In this document: piece after piece, positions 26,401 through 36,734 of the stretch
How positions within the stretch are numbered: position 1 is the stretch's first letter
Layout of the letters: each line of letters opens with the position of its first letter
DNA from: Brevibacterium mcbrellneri ATCC 49030
Lineage (GTDB): Bacteria; Actinomycetota; Actinomycetes; Actinomycetales; Brevibacteriaceae
DNA: 64,000 nucleotides
Assembly (NCBI RefSeq): GCF_000178455.1
Contig: NZ_ADNU01000032.1
Span: forward strand, 24,168-88,167
Direction of reading: 5' to 3'
The notes under the pieces: model-generated
Seen by the model: only the letters and a program-made list of their open reading frames with translations
The model's database searches: none
Told to the model about the DNA's origin: nothing
Position numbers and translations under genes: made by a program

Positions 26401-27531
26401 GTGGTTGAAAATCTCCCGGTTCGAAGCGATTTGCGCGGCGCAAAGCCTTATGGTGCGCCGGTGCACGACGTGCCCGTGCGTCTCAACGTCAACGAGAACT
26501 CATATGACGTTCCCCCTGCTGTTGTTGAGGCGTTGCAAAAGAACATTGGAGAACAGCTTCAACATCTCAATCGCTACCCTGATCGTGAGTTCACGCGACT
26601 ACGCGAGCTACTGTCGCAGTACCTGTCGACAGTGCTGCAAAAGCAGGGCAACGGTGCCCTCACACAGATTCCGCCCGAATGGATCTGGGCGGCAAATGGC
26701 TCAAATGAAGTGCTGTCACACATTGTTCAAGCGTTTGGCGGACCAGGGCGTACCGGCCTTGGATTTGAGCCCAGTTACTCAATGCACCCTCTCATCACAA
26801 CCTCAACGGGCGCCACATGGATCAAGGCTTCACGTAACGCAGACTTCACGCTTGACGTAGACACCGCAGTCCGTGAAGTACGCGAGCACAAACCAGATGT
26901 CACGTTTATCTGCACCCCCAACAACCCTACCGGGTGTTCGACACCGCTTGAGGTGGTAGAAGCGGTGTTGCAGGAAACGGAAGGAATCGTCATCGTCGAC
27001 GAAGCCTACGCAGAGTTCGCGCGGCCTGGATTCCAAACTGCCCTAGACCGTCTTCCAGACAATCCTCGGCTGGTCGTCTCACGCACCATGAGTAAAGCGT
27101 TCGCATTTGCCGGTGCGCGAGTCGGATACGCCGTGGCACACCCAGATTTCATTGATGTTCTACGCTTGGTGCGCTTGCCGTATCACCTATCGAGTCTGAC
27201 TCAGGCGGCAGCGTGCGCAGCGCTTGAACACACGCCAGCGCTTCTAGCCAACGTGGAACGCCTGATCGAATCCCGCAACGCCATGAGCCAAGCGTTGACT
27301 GGCCTGGGGTACTCGGTCGTGCCAAGTGACTCCAACTTCCTGATGTTCGGAAACATCACAGACCCGCAGGCCATGTTCGAAGAGCTCCTCGCACACGGCG
27401 TCCTGGTGCGGAACAACGGTATCCCCGGACACTTGCGCGTTAACGCAGGAACTGACTTCGAAACCACGGAATTTATCCGCGCGATCACAGAAGTGACTCG
27501 CACCCACCCTCACCTCCAAGGACAGGCATGA
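26401..27531 (+). CDS. hisC: Histidinol-phosphate aminotransferase
   Basis: PLP-dependent transfer of an amino group from glutamate to imidazole-acetol phosphate in histidine synthesis. The 376-residue class I/II aminotransferase has the PLP lysine in [17 protein letters not shown] (about 226-242), the CTPNNPTG motif near 176 and VDEAYAEF near 203. GTG start 9 bp after the LysM stop. It heads the his cluster and overlaps hisB by 4 bases. Confidence 0.95.
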   Translation: MVENLPVRSDLRGAKPYGAPVHDVPVRLNVNENSYDVPPAVVEALQKNIGEQLQHLNRYPDREFTRLRELLSQYLSTVLQKQGNGALTQIPPEWIWAANGSNEVLSHIVQAFGGPGRTGLGFEPSYSMHPLITTSTGATWIKASRNADFTLDVDTAVREVREHKPDVTFICTPNNPTGCSTPLEVVEAVLQETEGIVIVDEAYAEFARPGFQTALDRLPDNPRLVVSRTMSKAFAFAGARVGYAVAHPDFIDVLRLVRLPYHLSSLTQAAACAALEHTPALLANVERLIESRNAMSQALTGLGYSVVPSDSNFLMFGNITDPQAMFEELLAHGVLVRNNGIPGHLRVNAGTDFETTEFIRAITEVTRTHPHLQGQA

Positions 27532-28127
27532 CCCGCACAGCAACGGTTACTCGAACCACCTCGGAATCTGACGTTACCGTCACGCTCAACCTCGACGGCG
27601 CGGGAACCTCAACAGTCTCCACAGGCGTTCCTTTCTTCGACCACATGCTCACGGCACTGTCTAAACACTCGTGCATCGACATGGACATCAACGCATCCGG
27701 TGACACCCACATCGATGTACACCACACTGTGGAGGACACCTCGATCGTGATAGGTCAAGCGCTCAAGGAAGCGCTGGGCACCAAGGCTGGAATCCGCAGG
27801 TACGGGCACGCATATGTCCCACTCGATGAAAGCTTGGCCCGGGCAGTGGTCGATATTTCAGGGCGACCGTACTTCGTCCACTCGGGTGAACCCGAAGGCC
27901 AGCAGTATCACTTGATTGGCGGGCACTTCACTGGGTCAATGGTGGGGCACGCGTTAGAATCGCTGAGTGTTTCGGCGGGACTGACAACCCACGTCACCTT
28001 GCTAGCGGGACGCGACCCGCACCACATTGCCGAAGCGCAGTTCAAAGCTTTCGCGCGAGCACTGCGCACAGCAGTTGAACCTGACCCGCGCACCGACGCC
28101 ATTCCGTCCACAAAAGGAGCCCTGTGA
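27528..28127 (+). CDS. hisB: Imidazoleglycerol-phosphate dehydratase
   Basis: Dehydrates imidazole-glycerol phosphate, preceding HisC in the pathway. Monofunctional 199-residue form, without the phosphatase domain of enteric HisB. The manganese-binding motifs [22 protein letters not shown] and [15 protein letters not shown] are intact. ATGA overlap with hisC and GTGA overlap with the following membrane protein gene. Confidence 0.96.
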   Translation: MTRTATVTRTTSESDVTVTLNLDGAGTSTVSTGVPFFDHMLTALSKHSCIDMDINASGDTHIDVHHTVEDTSIVIGQALKEALGTKAGIRRYGHAYVPLDESLARAVVDISGRPYFVHSGEPEGQQYHLIGGHFTGSMVGHALESLSVSAGLTTHVTLLAGRDPHHIAEAQFKAFARALRTAVEPDPRTDAIPSTKGAL

Positions 28128-28720
28128 GCCGAACTGTCATCGTCACCCCGTTTGGATTGCCCAAACAGCTTGCCGCTGCGTGCAAGCTCAACAACATCGA
28201 CGGGTACGTCGTCCCAGTGGGCGATTTTTCCGCAGTTGTACAGCAGTCATCCTCGACCGAGGAAGGAAACCGGGCGGCCTCGGCGATTTCCAAACTGGCC
28301 GGCAAACACGAAGTCCTGTTGCTCACCCGCGCCGATGAGCATATCGACGCCGGGCACTACCGCAACGGGAAACGGGAAGCCGATGTTCCAGCCGGACTGG
28401 CGCTGAACAACCTTCCAGAAATCGTCGAAAAGGTGCTACTCGAATCGGTCGAACCTGAAAACGCTGAGGGCGCTATTAACGTCACGGCGATGAGCAGGTA
28501 CGAAGCATCGGCAGCCACCATGACGCCGGAACGCGCAGCCCTTGCGCGTACCGCGTTGCTGTGGATGGTCGTGGCGCTCGTCGGTTTCATCGGAATCGTG
28601 CTCGGTGCACTCGTGGCGCTCAACATCAACCCAATCGCATGGGCCGGTGTCGTAGTCGCCTCGTTGATCTTTGGGTTCTCGCTCTACCGCATCAATGCAC
28701 TGCTAGCGAGACGCTCATGA
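28124..28720 (+). CDS. Unknown protein with two C-terminal membrane helices, inside the his operon
   Basis: I do not recognise a family. The 198-residue protein has a soluble N-terminal part (about 1-135) without cysteines in a motif or a P-loop, then two hydrophobic segments (about 145-167 and 171-190) and ends LLARRS. The N-terminus ([14 protein letters not shown]) does not look like a signal peptide, so the soluble part is probably cytosolic. It overlaps both hisB (GTGA) and hisH (ATGA), so it is translated as part of the histidine operon. A role in histidine synthesis is not shown by the sequence. Confidence 0.75.
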   Translation: MSRTVIVTPFGLPKQLAAACKLNNIDGYVVPVGDFSAVVQQSSSTEEGNRAASAISKLAGKHEVLLLTRADEHIDAGHYRNGKREADVPAGLALNNLPEIVEKVLLESVEPENAEGAINVTAMSRYEASAATMTPERAALARTALLWMVVALVGFIGIVLGALVALNINPIAWAGVVVASLIFGFSLYRINALLARRS

Positions 28721-29340
28721 CACAGGTGGTGGTGCTGGACTACGGATCGGGAAACGTCCGCTCCGCAGTTCGCGCGCTCGAATCGGCAGGTGCACACGTC
28801 ACGCTCACGAGTGGCCGTGACGCCGCACTGGAAGCAGAAGGCCTGGTGATCCCCGGGGTTGGAGCGTTCAACGCAGTCATGGAGGCTCTCGAACGTGTGG
28901 AAGGCCACGACATTGTGCGAACCCGCCACCAGCAGAACAAACCCACCCTGGGCATTTGCGTGGGCCAACAAATCCTCTTCCAATCCGGAACAGAGCACGG
29001 AATTACCACCTCGGGCGTGGCACTGTGGCCGGGCACGGTCACTCACCTCAACGCCCCAGTAGTCCCACATATGGGATGGAACACCGTCACCCCGGCGCCA
29101 GGGTCAGCAATGTTCGCAGGCGTCGAGAACGAACACTTCTACTTCGTGCACTCATACGCGGCACACACGCCCGTGCCCGGAGCGCTCAACACCACAAGCA
29201 CCCATGGCGAACAGTTCATCGCGGCTGTGGAAGACGGACCCACCTGGGCAACCCAGTTTCACCCGGAAAAATCGGGTGACGCTGGACTCACCCTCTTAAC
29301 TAACTGGCTGAAGCACGTTCGCAGCAAGGAGAAACAATGA
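28717..29340 (+). CDS. hisH: Imidazole glycerol phosphate synthase glutaminase subunit
   Basis: Class I glutamine amidotransferase that feeds ammonia to HisF. It has 207 residues from ATG 28717, which overlaps the preceding stop. The nucleophile is in GICVGQQ (about residue 85) and the catalytic His-Glu pair is in QFHPEKSG near 187-194. The opening [10 protein letters not shown] is typical. hisF is not in the window. Overlaps priA as ATGA. Confidence 0.96.
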   Translation: MTQVVVLDYGSGNVRSAVRALESAGAHVTLTSGRDAALEAEGLVIPGVGAFNAVMEALERVEGHDIVRTRHQQNKPTLGICVGQQILFQSGTEHGITTSGVALWPGTVTHLNAPVVPHMGWNTVTPAPGSAMFAGVENEHFYFVHSYAAHTPVPGALNTTSTHGEQFIAAVEDGPTWATQFHPEKSGDAGLTLLTNWLKHVRSKEKQ

Positions 29341-30080
29341 CCAACCTCGTAGACTCAGCGAAACTGACCCTACTGCCCGCCGTTGACGTATCCGACGGTC
29401 GCGCGGTTCGTCTGGTGCAAGGGGAAGCGGGCACCGAAACCGAATACGGCTCGCCTATCGAAGTCGCGGGCACGTTTGAAGAACAAGGTGCCGAATGGAT
29501 CCACTTGGTTGATCTTGATGCCGCGTTCGGGCGCGGATCCAACCAGAAGCTGCTCGAACAGGTGACAAAATCCCTGTCCATCAAGGTTGAGGTGTCAGGT
29601 GGAATTCGGGATACCGAAAGCCTCGAACGGGCGCTTGACACGGGTGCAGAACGCGTCAACATTGGCACTGCCGCGCTTGAGAACCCGGAATGGACCGCAC
29701 AGGTGATCAACGATTACGGGGACAAGGTCGCGGTTGGCCTGGACGTGCGTGGAACAACCTTGGCTGCTCGCGGGTGGACCCGTGACGGTGGCGATCTGTG
29801 GGAAGTGTTGGCAACCCTCGAGGAAGCAGGGTGTTCACGGTATGTGGTCACTGACGTCACCAAGGACGGTACCCTGCGCGGCCCTAACACGGAACTGCTC
29901 AGACAGATCGCGGAAAGGACCCAGAAGCCGCTCGTGGCGTCAGGCGGAATTTCGTCGCTGGACGATATTGCGGCACTGCGTGAGCTGGTGCCGGTGGGAG
30001 TCGACTCGGCGATCGTTGGAAAGGCACTGTACGCCGGAAAGTTCACGCTGCCGGAAGCTCTGGACGTCGCCAGCGAATGA
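29337..30080 (+). CDS. priA: Phosphoribosyl isomerase PriA (HisA, possibly also TrpF)
   Basis: A (beta/alpha)8 isomerase that converts ProFAR to PRFAR. In most actinobacteria it also performs the TrpF reaction of tryptophan synthesis. The 247-residue protein has catalytic aspartates in [13 protein letters not shown] (about residue 17) and [15 protein letters not shown] (about 170-184), and phosphate-binding GGI and GKALY motifs. Dual activity is family knowledge for actinobacterial PriA; no trpF is visible here to test it. ATGA overlaps on both sides. Confidence 0.93.
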   Translation: MTNLVDSAKLTLLPAVDVSDGRAVRLVQGEAGTETEYGSPIEVAGTFEEQGAEWIHLVDLDAAFGRGSNQKLLEQVTKSLSIKVEVSGGIRDTESLERALDTGAERVNIGTAALENPEWTAQVINDYGDKVAVGLDVRGTTLAARGWTRDGGDLWEVLATLEEAGCSRYVVTDVTKDGTLRGPNTELLRQIAERTQKPLVASGGISSLDDIAALRELVPVGVDSAIVGKALYAGKFTLPEALDVASE

Positions 30081-30883
30081 GCCAGAAACACGAACGCGAG
30101 TCCGGAGGCATGGGCGAAACCCCCGCCAACACGGCTGACTCAGCGGGCACACCGTGGGCTGGACGCGACCTCAAACCCAACCCGTTTTCCGGTGACACGG
30201 GTGAAGCTGATCAGGAGCTTCTCGACGCTCTCGCTGCTGTTCATACGAACCCGTTTGAACCCGCGTTGCACCAGAAAGTCATTGGGGCGCTACGTGAAAA
30301 ACGCGTGTACGCGCCGGTGCTACCCACTGCGGTTGAACACACCACTGACGAACGCGGGCTCGTTCATGACAACAAAAGTGAAATGGCTATGGTGCGTTTG
30401 GCTGCCGCTGACGGCCGTGAATGCACCCCAGCCTTCACCGATATCCCCGCGTTGACTGGGTGGCATGCTAAGGCACGCCCCGTGCCCACTCAAGCCGAAC
30501 GCTTAGGGGCCGCCGCGGTTGAAGAAGGCGCACAGCTCGTGGTTCTTGACCCTGGAAGCGACCGGGCGTTCCTGATCCGCCGGCCAGCTCTGTGGGCGTG
30601 GCTCCAGGGGAAAGATTGGATGCCAGCGTGGGCCAACCCGCAGGTGGTCAACGCGGTTGCGCATGTAGCTGGGCGCCACAGTTGGATTGAGTCAGTAGCC
30701 GTGGGTGTGGGCTCAGCGAACGTGTTGACCTCCGGTCCCGAGGTGTCCCTCACCGTCCGCGTGAATCGGGAGCCCCAGCCGCAGGAAGTTCAGGCGTTTA
30801 ACGGGGAGCTGAGTCAAACCGAGCACGTTGTTGAGCTGGTTGACTCGCTCACCATGAGTTTTACTGACGCTCAGCGCGCGTAG
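30077..30883 (+). CDS. SseB family protein
   Basis: The 268-residue cytosolic protein has an N-terminal SseB domain (about 45-155, including [23 protein letters not shown]) and a C-terminal SseB-like part. Function in actinobacteria is unknown. It begins with an ATGA overlap on priA, so it is co-translated at the end of the his cluster. Its last 23 bases overlap the convergent catalase gene. Confidence 0.85.
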   Translation: MSQKHERESGGMGETPANTADSAGTPWAGRDLKPNPFSGDTGEADQELLDALAAVHTNPFEPALHQKVIGALREKRVYAPVLPTAVEHTTDERGLVHDNKSEMAMVRLAAADGRECTPAFTDIPALTGWHAKARPVPTQAERLGAAAVEEGAQLVVLDPGSDRAFLIRRPALWAWLQGKDWMPAWANPQVVNAVAHVAGRHSWIESVAVGVGSANVLTSGPEVSLTVRVNREPQPQEVQAFNGELSQTEHVVELVDSLTMSFTDAQRA

Positions 30884-32351
30884 CGGTTACTACAGACTCC
30901 ACACGTGCGCCCAGTTCGGCGTCAACGTTGCGCCAGTACTGGAAGATGCGGGGGAGCAGCTGGTCATCTGTTACTGCCATGACGTGCCCGGCGATGTTGC
31001 CCACGAGGCGGTCGCGAGCGGCGTCGTCGAGGACGTTGCGGACCAGGTCGCCTGCCTGATTGAAGTCCCCGTCGTTTTCCCGCAGGGTGGCGGCGGCACG
31101 CACTGCATCACCTGAGAACGCGGTGATGTTCAGTTCGGTGACTCGTGCGGGGTCAGCCTGTGGGCCACCGTACGTGTTGGTGGCGTATTCGCCCATTTCT
31201 TTGGGGTAGTTTTCATGCGTCATGGCGCCGTCGCGGCTGTAGCTACGTTTGGTGGCTGCGCGTGGTTTGTTCACGGGCAGTTGTGCGTAGTTGGGGCCGA
31301 TCCGGTGACGGTGAGTGTCTGGGTAGCTGAACAGACGCCCCATGAGCATTTTGTCTGGTGATAGTCCTGTGCCAGGAACCAGCGAGGACGGCGAGAACGC
31401 AGCCTGCTCGATTTCAGCGAAGAAGTCTTCTGGATTGCGATTCAGCGTCAAGGTGCCCACCTTGATGCGTGGGTAGTCCTTCTTCGATACCGTCTTGGTG
31501 ACGTCGAAAATGTTGGTGTGGTAGTTCAGCCCTTCTTCATAAGGGATCACCTGAACCTCAAGGTCCCAGCTGGGGAAATTGCCTTCTTGGATCGCTTCGA
31601 AGAGGTCGCGGCGGTGGAAATCGGCGTCCACGCTGGCCATTTGGTCGGCTTCGTCTTGGGAGAAACCTTCGTGGCCGTACTTTTCAATAAATGCAGGCTT
31701 CTGTTGGGAAATGAAGTGGTACTTCACCCAGAAACGTTCGCCTTGTGCATTGATCCACTGGAACGTGTGTGAACCGTACCCGTTTTGTTCACGCCACGAA
31801 CGTGGGACACCTCGGTCACCCATGAGGTACGTGACCTGGTGTGCTGAAGCTGGGTTCTGTGTCCAGAAGTCCCACTGCATAGTGTTGTCACGCAGGCCAG
31901 AGTCAGACCTGCGTTTCTGCGAGTGAATAAAGTCAGGGAACTGGATCGCGTCACGAATAAAGAACACAGGGGTGTTGTTGCCAACGATGTCCAGGTTGCC
32001 CTCTGTGGTGTAAAACTTCAGCGCGAACCCGCGAGGGTCGCGCCACGTGTCAGGCGAGCCCTGCTCGCCGGCCACTGTCGAAAACCGGGCTAACACCTCG
32101 GTCTTAGTACCTGGCTGAAACACGGCCGCGCGGGTGAAAGAAGATACGTCGTCAGTGACCGTGAATGTTCCAAAAGCACCGCCACCCTTCGCGTGAACGA
32201 CGCGTTCAGGCACGCGCTCGCGGTCAAAGTGGGCGAGCTTTTCAATCAGGTAGTGGTCTTGAAGAAGGATGGGGCCATCTGGGCCCAAAGTTAATGAGTG
32301 CCGGTCCGAACCAACTGGGATTCCGAAGTCGTTGGTCGTGAAGTTTTCCAT
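30861..32351 (-). CDS. katA: Monofunctional haem catalase
   Basis: Decomposes hydrogen peroxide. It is a small-subunit clade-3-like catalase of 496 residues. The catalytic His is in VVHAKGGGAFG (H53), the catalytic Asn in GNNTPVFFIRD (about 126) and the proximal haem Tyr in RLFSYPDTHRHRIG (about 336). ATG at 32351 follows CAGGAGAG. Its presence indicates aerobic or aerotolerant growth. No OxyR, PerR or FurA gene is adjacent, and no operator was recognised. Confidence 0.96.
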   Translation of the reverse strand: MENFTTNDFGIPVGSDRHSLTLGPDGPILLQDHYLIEKLAHFDRERVPERVVHAKGGGAFGTFTVTDDVSSFTRAAVFQPGTKTEVLARFSTVAGEQGSPDTWRDPRGFALKFYTTEGNLDIVGNNTPVFFIRDAIQFPDFIHSQKRRSDSGLRDNTMQWDFWTQNPASAHQVTYLMGDRGVPRSWREQNGYGSHTFQWINAQGERFWVKYHFISQQKPAFIEKYGHEGFSQDEADQMASVDADFHRRDLFEAIQEGNFPSWDLEVQVIPYEEGLNYHTNIFDVTKTVSKKDYPRIKVGTLTLNRNPEDFFAEIEQAAFSPSSLVPGTGLSPDKMLMGRLFSYPDTHRHRIGPNYAQLPVNKPRAATKRSYSRDGAMTHENYPKEMGEYATNTYGGPQADPARVTELNITAFSGDAVRAAATLRENDGDFNQAGDLVRNVLDDAARDRLVGNIAGHVMAVTDDQLLPRIFQYWRNVDAELGARVESVVTATRAERQ

Positions 32352-32511
32352 GAACTCTCCTGGTGGTGGCGGACCTACTGGGTGTTCGAGTCTACCAGCT
32401 GGGTGATCGCGGGTGCATATCAATGGTTCCTGTGATGTCGCTGAGTGAGACGCGCCGAACGGTCGTTCCTAAAAGGGTTCACTGCGAGTAGGATCACATC
32501 ATGGAATTTCG

Positions 32512-33841
32512 ATGAACGAACCTTTCGGCGCCCATTCCACCGTCGACGCACTACGCCGACGAGATCGCCCGCGCCACCGCGGAACGTGCCTCGCAGCAGA
32601 CGTATGAACCACCTCGGGGTGGGGGAGCGCCTGACACGTTTGCGCAGGTGGTCAAGCAGGAGTTGGACAACGTAACCGACGACCTGCACCAATTGTCTGC
32701 GCGGATTCACCAGCTTGCTGAGACTGCGTTTGAGGAGCGGGAAAGTGCGCAGGCGATCGTTGAGTTGTTGCGGGCGCACGGCATAGACGCGCAAACGGGA
32801 GTGTACGGGGTGGAAACCGCCGTGCTCGCCGAGGTGGGTGATGGAGGTCGCACCATCGGAATCCTGGCCGAGTACGACGCGTTGCCGGAGATCGGTCACG
32901 CGTGCGGGCACAACGTCATTTGTGCGACCGGGGTGGGGGCGTTCTTGGTGCTTGCCCGGGCGCATGCGAAGGCGCAGTTGCCGGGGAAGGTGGTCCTGCT
33001 GGGCACGCCCGCTGAGGAGGGACACACCGGCAAGGAGTATATGGCGCGGGAAGGCGCGTTCGACTCGCTCGACGCGGCCATTATGCTCCATGGGTACGGC
33101 TACGACTGTGCCGACCAAGTATGGCTGGGTCGTCGCACACTTACGGTGACGTACAAGGGAGTGCCGGCACACGCCTCGGCTCAGCCCTTCATGGGACGCA
33201 ACGCGCTGGACGCGGCCATCATGTTCTACCAGGGGTTGGGGTTGCTGAGGCAGCAGATGCCGCCAATTGACCGGATCCACGCGGTTATTCCGGAAGGTGG
33301 CACGCGCCCGTCGATCGTCACTGAAGAAGCGCAAGTTCAGGTGTACGTGCGGTCGAAGTTCCCGGAGACGCTGAAGGACTTGTCCGAACGTGTGCACGAC
33401 GTAGCGCAGGGCGCGGCGTTGATGACGGGTACGGGAGTCGAGATGCAATGGGATGTGCACCCGCCAAGTCTGCCGATTCGCACGAACCAGCCACTGACCG
33501 ACAGGTGGGTGAAGCACCAGAACACGGTGGGACGGTCGCCGTTGCCGGCGGGCGTGCTTGACGAATCGATTGCTGCGTCGACGGACTTTGGGAACGTGTC
33601 GTACCGCGTGCCGGGGATCCACCCGTTGCTCAAGATCTCAGACGAATCGGCGGCGTTGCACACGCGTGCGTTTGAAGCGGCTTCTGGGTCTGAGAGCGCG
33701 TTGCAAGGCGTTGTGGACGGGGCGTACGGCCTGGCCATGACAGCTGCTGATTTCTTGTTTGATGACGAACTCGCCGCGAGTGTGACTGCCGACTTTGAAG
33801 CTGCCGGAGGTCGGATGGACGTTCCCAACTTCTTCAACTGA
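32512..33841 (+). pseudogene. M20-family amidohydrolase with frameshifted 5' end
   Basis: Metal-dependent peptidase-like amidohydrolase, probably removing aminoacyl or p-aminobenzoyl groups, since an AbgT transporter follows 92 bp later. The body (GTG 32648 onward) has the metal motifs EYDALPEIGHACGHN, TPAEEGHTG and HGYG. Coding-like sequence continues upstream (THYADEIARATAERA) in the same frame but has no start. The start at 32512 (MNEP) is one frame off. Removing one T from the TTT at 32523-32525 joins the two into a natural N-terminus, MNEPSAPIPP. It may be intact if this is a sequence error; otherwise translation would need the internal GTG. Confidence 0.72.
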
Positions 33842-33932
33842 CGGTTACTTAATTCGAAACTAACTAACTACAGACCAATCCACTTGAACACGAAAACTTC
33901 GTACTTATAGACCTACAAACCTTGGAGACACA

Positions 33933-35519
33933 ATGAGTAGTGCCACCAACTCGACTAAGGACGCCAAGCCTTCGCTGTCCGTGCGAATGCTCGAAGGTGT
34001 TGAGAAAGTCGGAAACAAACTTCCTGAACCATTCACCCTGTTTCTAGTCCTGTTCCTCCTTACCGGAGTCGTGTCCACCGCCATGGCGATGGCCGGTGTG
34101 TCCGTTGAGGTCCCAGGAAAAGAAGGCCCAGAAACTATTGCGATTAAGGGCTTGTTCACGGGTGAGGGGCTGGCATGGTTCACCACGATGCTGGGCGACA
34201 ACTACATTGGCTTCCCGCCGCTGGTAACGGTTCTGCCGATTCTGCTGGCCGTTGGTGTGGCTGAAAAGACCGGAATGCTGGCGGCTATGGTGCGCGTGGC
34301 GTTCGGATCTTCGCCACGTTGGCTGTTGCCCTACGCTGTGGGGGTCGTCGGTGTGACCGGATCCATCATGGCTGACTCGGCCTTCGTGGTGATCCCGCCA
34401 CTTGCCGCGCTGGTGTTCAAAGCGGCGGGTCGTCACCCCGTGGCTGGTCTGCTGGGAGGGTTCGCGGCAGTGGGCGCCGGTTACTCCACCGCGCTCGTAC
34501 CCACCTCGCTGGACGCTTTGTTCGCAGGGATTACCACCTCGGTCATGAACACCCTGCCGGGGCAGGAGTACGCGGCGGTCAACCCGGTGTCGAACTATTG
34601 GTTCAACATTGCGTCGTCGATCGCGTTGGCGATTGTGTGTGGGTTCATCATTTCCCGTGTGTTGGAGCCGCAGCTTGAACGCATTAACTCCCCGCGTGAA
34701 AAGGTGGAAGACGCTGAAGCTGTCGAAGGTGAGGGCGAGGAACTTTCGCAGTACCTCAAGCCGGCTGAGAAGAAGGCGCTCATTGCGTCACTGATTTTCG
34801 GTGCGATTCTGACGGTGATCTTGCTGTGGGCCGTGCTGATTCCGAACTCGCCGTGGCGAAATGAAGACGGTGGCTTCCTGCCTCAGTCGCCGTTGTTGTC
34901 GTCGATCGCGTTTATTGTGTTCATCTACTTCATGGGGATGGGTGTGGTCTACGGTGTGGTCGTTAAGACTGTCACCAAGATGGCCGATGTGGTCGACATG
35001 ATGGGCAAGGCGCTCATCGACATGATTAGCTTCCTGGTGCTGGCGTTCATCCTGGGGCAGTTCATTGCGCTGTTTAACTGGACGGGGATTGGGTCGTGGA
35101 TTGCGGTGACTGGCGCCGAGGGGCTCAAGGCCGCGAACCTGACCGGGTTCCCCGTGATCATTGGCTTCATCCTGCTGGCCAGTGTGCTGAACTTGTTCAT
35201 TATTTCTGGGTCGTCCATGTGGACGATCATGGCGGGTGTGTTCGTGCCCATGTTCGCTTTGATTGGGTTGGAGCCGGCGTTTGTGCAGGCGGCGTTCCGT
35301 GTGGGTGACTCGGCGACGCAGGTGATTACGCCACTGAACCCGTACATGATTGTGATTCTGGGGCTATTGCGTAGGTACGAGCCCGAGGCGGGAATCGGTA
35401 CCTTGGTTTCGCGCATGTTGCCGTTCGTGATTCCGTTCTGGATTACGTGGGCGGCGTTGCTGGCGGTGTGGTACTTCCTGGATCTGCCACTGGGACCAGG
35501 AAACGGCATCTTCCTGTAA
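33933..35519 (+). CDS. abgT: AbgT-family transporter
   Basis: Inner-membrane permease of about 12 segments and 528 residues, of the family that includes E. coli AbgT (p-aminobenzoyl-glutamate import) and Neisseria MtrF (antimetabolite export). Recognisable features are an N-terminal NKLPEPFTLFLVLF, the GYSTALVPTSLDALFAGIT segment and the C-terminal RVGDSATQVITPLNPYM. Ribosome site GGAG lies before ATG. Together with the upstream M20 hydrolase it suggests uptake and hydrolysis of an aminobenzoyl or acyl-amino-acid compound. Confidence 0.93.
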   Translation: MSSATNSTKDAKPSLSVRMLEGVEKVGNKLPEPFTLFLVLFLLTGVVSTAMAMAGVSVEVPGKEGPETIAIKGLFTGEGLAWFTTMLGDNYIGFPPLVTVLPILLAVGVAEKTGMLAAMVRVAFGSSPRWLLPYAVGVVGVTGSIMADSAFVVIPPLAALVFKAAGRHPVAGLLGGFAAVGAGYSTALVPTSLDALFAGITTSVMNTLPGQEYAAVNPVSNYWFNIASSIALAIVCGFIISRVLEPQLERINSPREKVEDAEAVEGEGEELSQYLKPAEKKALIASLIFGAILTVILLWAVLIPNSPWRNEDGGFLPQSPLLSSIAFIVFIYFMGMGVVYGVVVKTVTKMADVVDMMGKALIDMISFLVLAFILGQFIALFNWTGIGSWIAVTGAEGLKAANLTGFPVIIGFILLASVLNLFIISGSSMWTIMAGVFVPMFALIGLEPAFVQAAFRVGDSATQVITPLNPYMIVILGLLRRYEPEAGIGTLVSRMLPFVIPFWITWAALLAVWYFLDLPLGPGNGIFL

Positions 35520-35542
35520 GGGTCGTGGTCTTGTAGGCGCGA

Positions 35543-35573
35543 GGGCGTCTCCCGTTAGGGGAGGCGCCCTTTG
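35543..35573 (+). terminator. Terminator after abgT
   Basis: GGGCGTCTCC pairs with GGAGGCGCCC (one G-T pair) around a short loop and is followed by TTTG. It lies 24 bp past the abgT stop. Confidence 0.7.
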
Positions 35574-35603
35574 TGCTGGGTGGTTTTGTCTTCTAGCTGT
35601 CGG

Positions 35604-36044
35604 CTAAATCGAAGCCGCCAGGTCTTTTAATTCTTGCTGCTGGGAGTCAAGGTCTTCAATCTCCCACTTCTTGCTCGGGTCTAGCGTCTCGACGACCTGT
35701 GCCATTTCAACACTATCGTGAAGTTCGTTCATATCCAGTTGCCAGAAAGTCTTAGTGTCATGCGTTGAAACAACGAGTATGAATAGCTTCATGGTCTTGG
35801 TGCTTCGGACTGGCAAGCAAACCGGAACGACTACACGTTGCTCACCGGTTTGGAAATGGCGATTGGCTGCTTCGCGAATGTTCGACGCCAAGGTATCACC
35901 CAGAGCTGGAATAATGACTGGCATAGTTTTAACGCCCAGTCGCTCCATGAGGCGGGCACGCTCGCCGTTTTCGTCAAGGAACGAACGAAACAGTTGCGCA
36001 ACCGCCGTACGCGCGCTGTAGTGTCGTTTTTTCACTTCGCTCAT
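35604..36044 (-). CDS. Unknown 146-residue protein, second gene of a two-gene module
   Basis: Not recognised. The N-terminus is basic (SEVKKRHYSARTAVAQLFR), the middle is mixed and beta-rich, and the C-terminus is acidic and helical (QQQELKDLAAS). It has one cysteine. ATG is behind GGGAGG and overlaps the end of the upstream coding frame as ATGA, so the two are coupled. The base composition is lower in GC than the flanking core genes. A toxin-antitoxin or immunity pair is possible from size and arrangement but nothing in the sequence proves it. Confidence 0.6.
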   Translation of the reverse strand: MSEVKKRHYSARTAVAQLFRSFLDENGERARLMERLGVKTMPVIIPALGDTLASNIREAANRHFQTGEQRVVVPVCLPVRSTKTMKLFILVVSTHDTKTFWQLDMNELHDSVEMAQVVETLDPSKKWEIEDLDSQQQELKDLAASI

Positions 36045-36402
36045 TGTTTACCGGCCTCCCAACGCTCAAGGTAGACAAACGGATACAACATCTCATAATA
36101 GTGCTGTGCCACGTGTCAGTGCGTCTCACCTGCTCAAAATTTGCCATGCCGCCCTTGAGCTGACGACACCGGTTATACGCTTCGTGTTCGGGGGTGACAT
36201 TGAGCATGAGAGCAAACTGCTCCACCGTATCGTCAGAGCCACGCCACTCCCGAACATGCAAAACAGTGCCGAATTCAGCCATATCGATACGGTCCTCAAT
36301 GACTTCGGCCGTTTCATCGGGGTCAGGGTAGGGTACCGCGTCATCTGGCGATAGGCTCATGTCTGCCAGACGATAGTTCTTCTTATTAATGTTGGGCGGC
36401 AT
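36041..36402 (-). pseudogene. Unknown acidic protein, first gene of the module, apparently frameshifted
   Basis: From ATG 36402 the frame gives an acidic N-terminus (DDAVPYPDPDETAEVIEDRIDM) and runs to about MANFEQVRR near 36130. It then becomes arginine/cysteine-rich nonsense. A second frame from about 36120 to 36041 gives a convincing C-terminus (HYYEMLYPFVYLERWEAGKQ) that ends in an ATGA overlap with the next gene. Joining them needs a one- or two-base shift between about 36095 and 36121. This could be a real frameshift, a programmed event or a sequence error. The family is unknown. Confidence 0.55.
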
Positions 36403-36527
36403 GTTTGGATAGTTTAGTGGGCTTTACGTTACGTACTAAAACCAGCACTCCTCCCAATCGCACCTTAGTGATTGGCGCGCGCTCCACTGAAGGGTTAATG
36501 ACAGTGCAGGGCTAAGGGCAAGAGTGC

Positions 36528-36650
36528 TTACTTCTGTCGGGCTTTCATACGGGGATTCTGCTTGTTAATCACGTAGATACGACCTTTGCGCTTAACAACC
36601 TGAGCGCCTTTTTGGTTCTTGATGGATCGCAGTGATGCTCGGACCTTCAT
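36528..36650 (-). CDS. rpmJ: 50S ribosomal protein L36, cysteine-free (zinc-independent) type
   Basis: This 40-residue ribosomal protein is fully L36-like (start [13 protein letters not shown], end NPRMKARQK) but contains no cysteine. The zinc-binding form has a C-x2-C...C...H site. Cysteine-free paralogues are made under zinc starvation in many bacteria, usually under Zur. ATG follows GGAG. It is divergent from a CobW-domain gene with 167 bp between the starts. The usual companions (alternative L28, L33, S14, S18) are not adjacent. Too short for routine ORF calling. Confidence 0.92.
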   Translation of the reverse strand: MKVRASLRSIKNQKGAQVVKRKGRIYVINKQNPRMKARQK

Positions 36651-36734
36651 GGGTAGCTCCTCTAGTGCTAATAGTTCTCGTGGACAGTCATAGAAAATGT
36701 CGAAAGCACACTCTAGGGCGCCCGGCCTCGCTTG

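Noticed and set aside
32420..33622. 400-residue minus-strand frame opposite the M20 amidohydrolase
   Set aside because: Composition is Arg/His/Val-rich without any domain, and the plus strand carries clear metal-binding motifs in this stretch.
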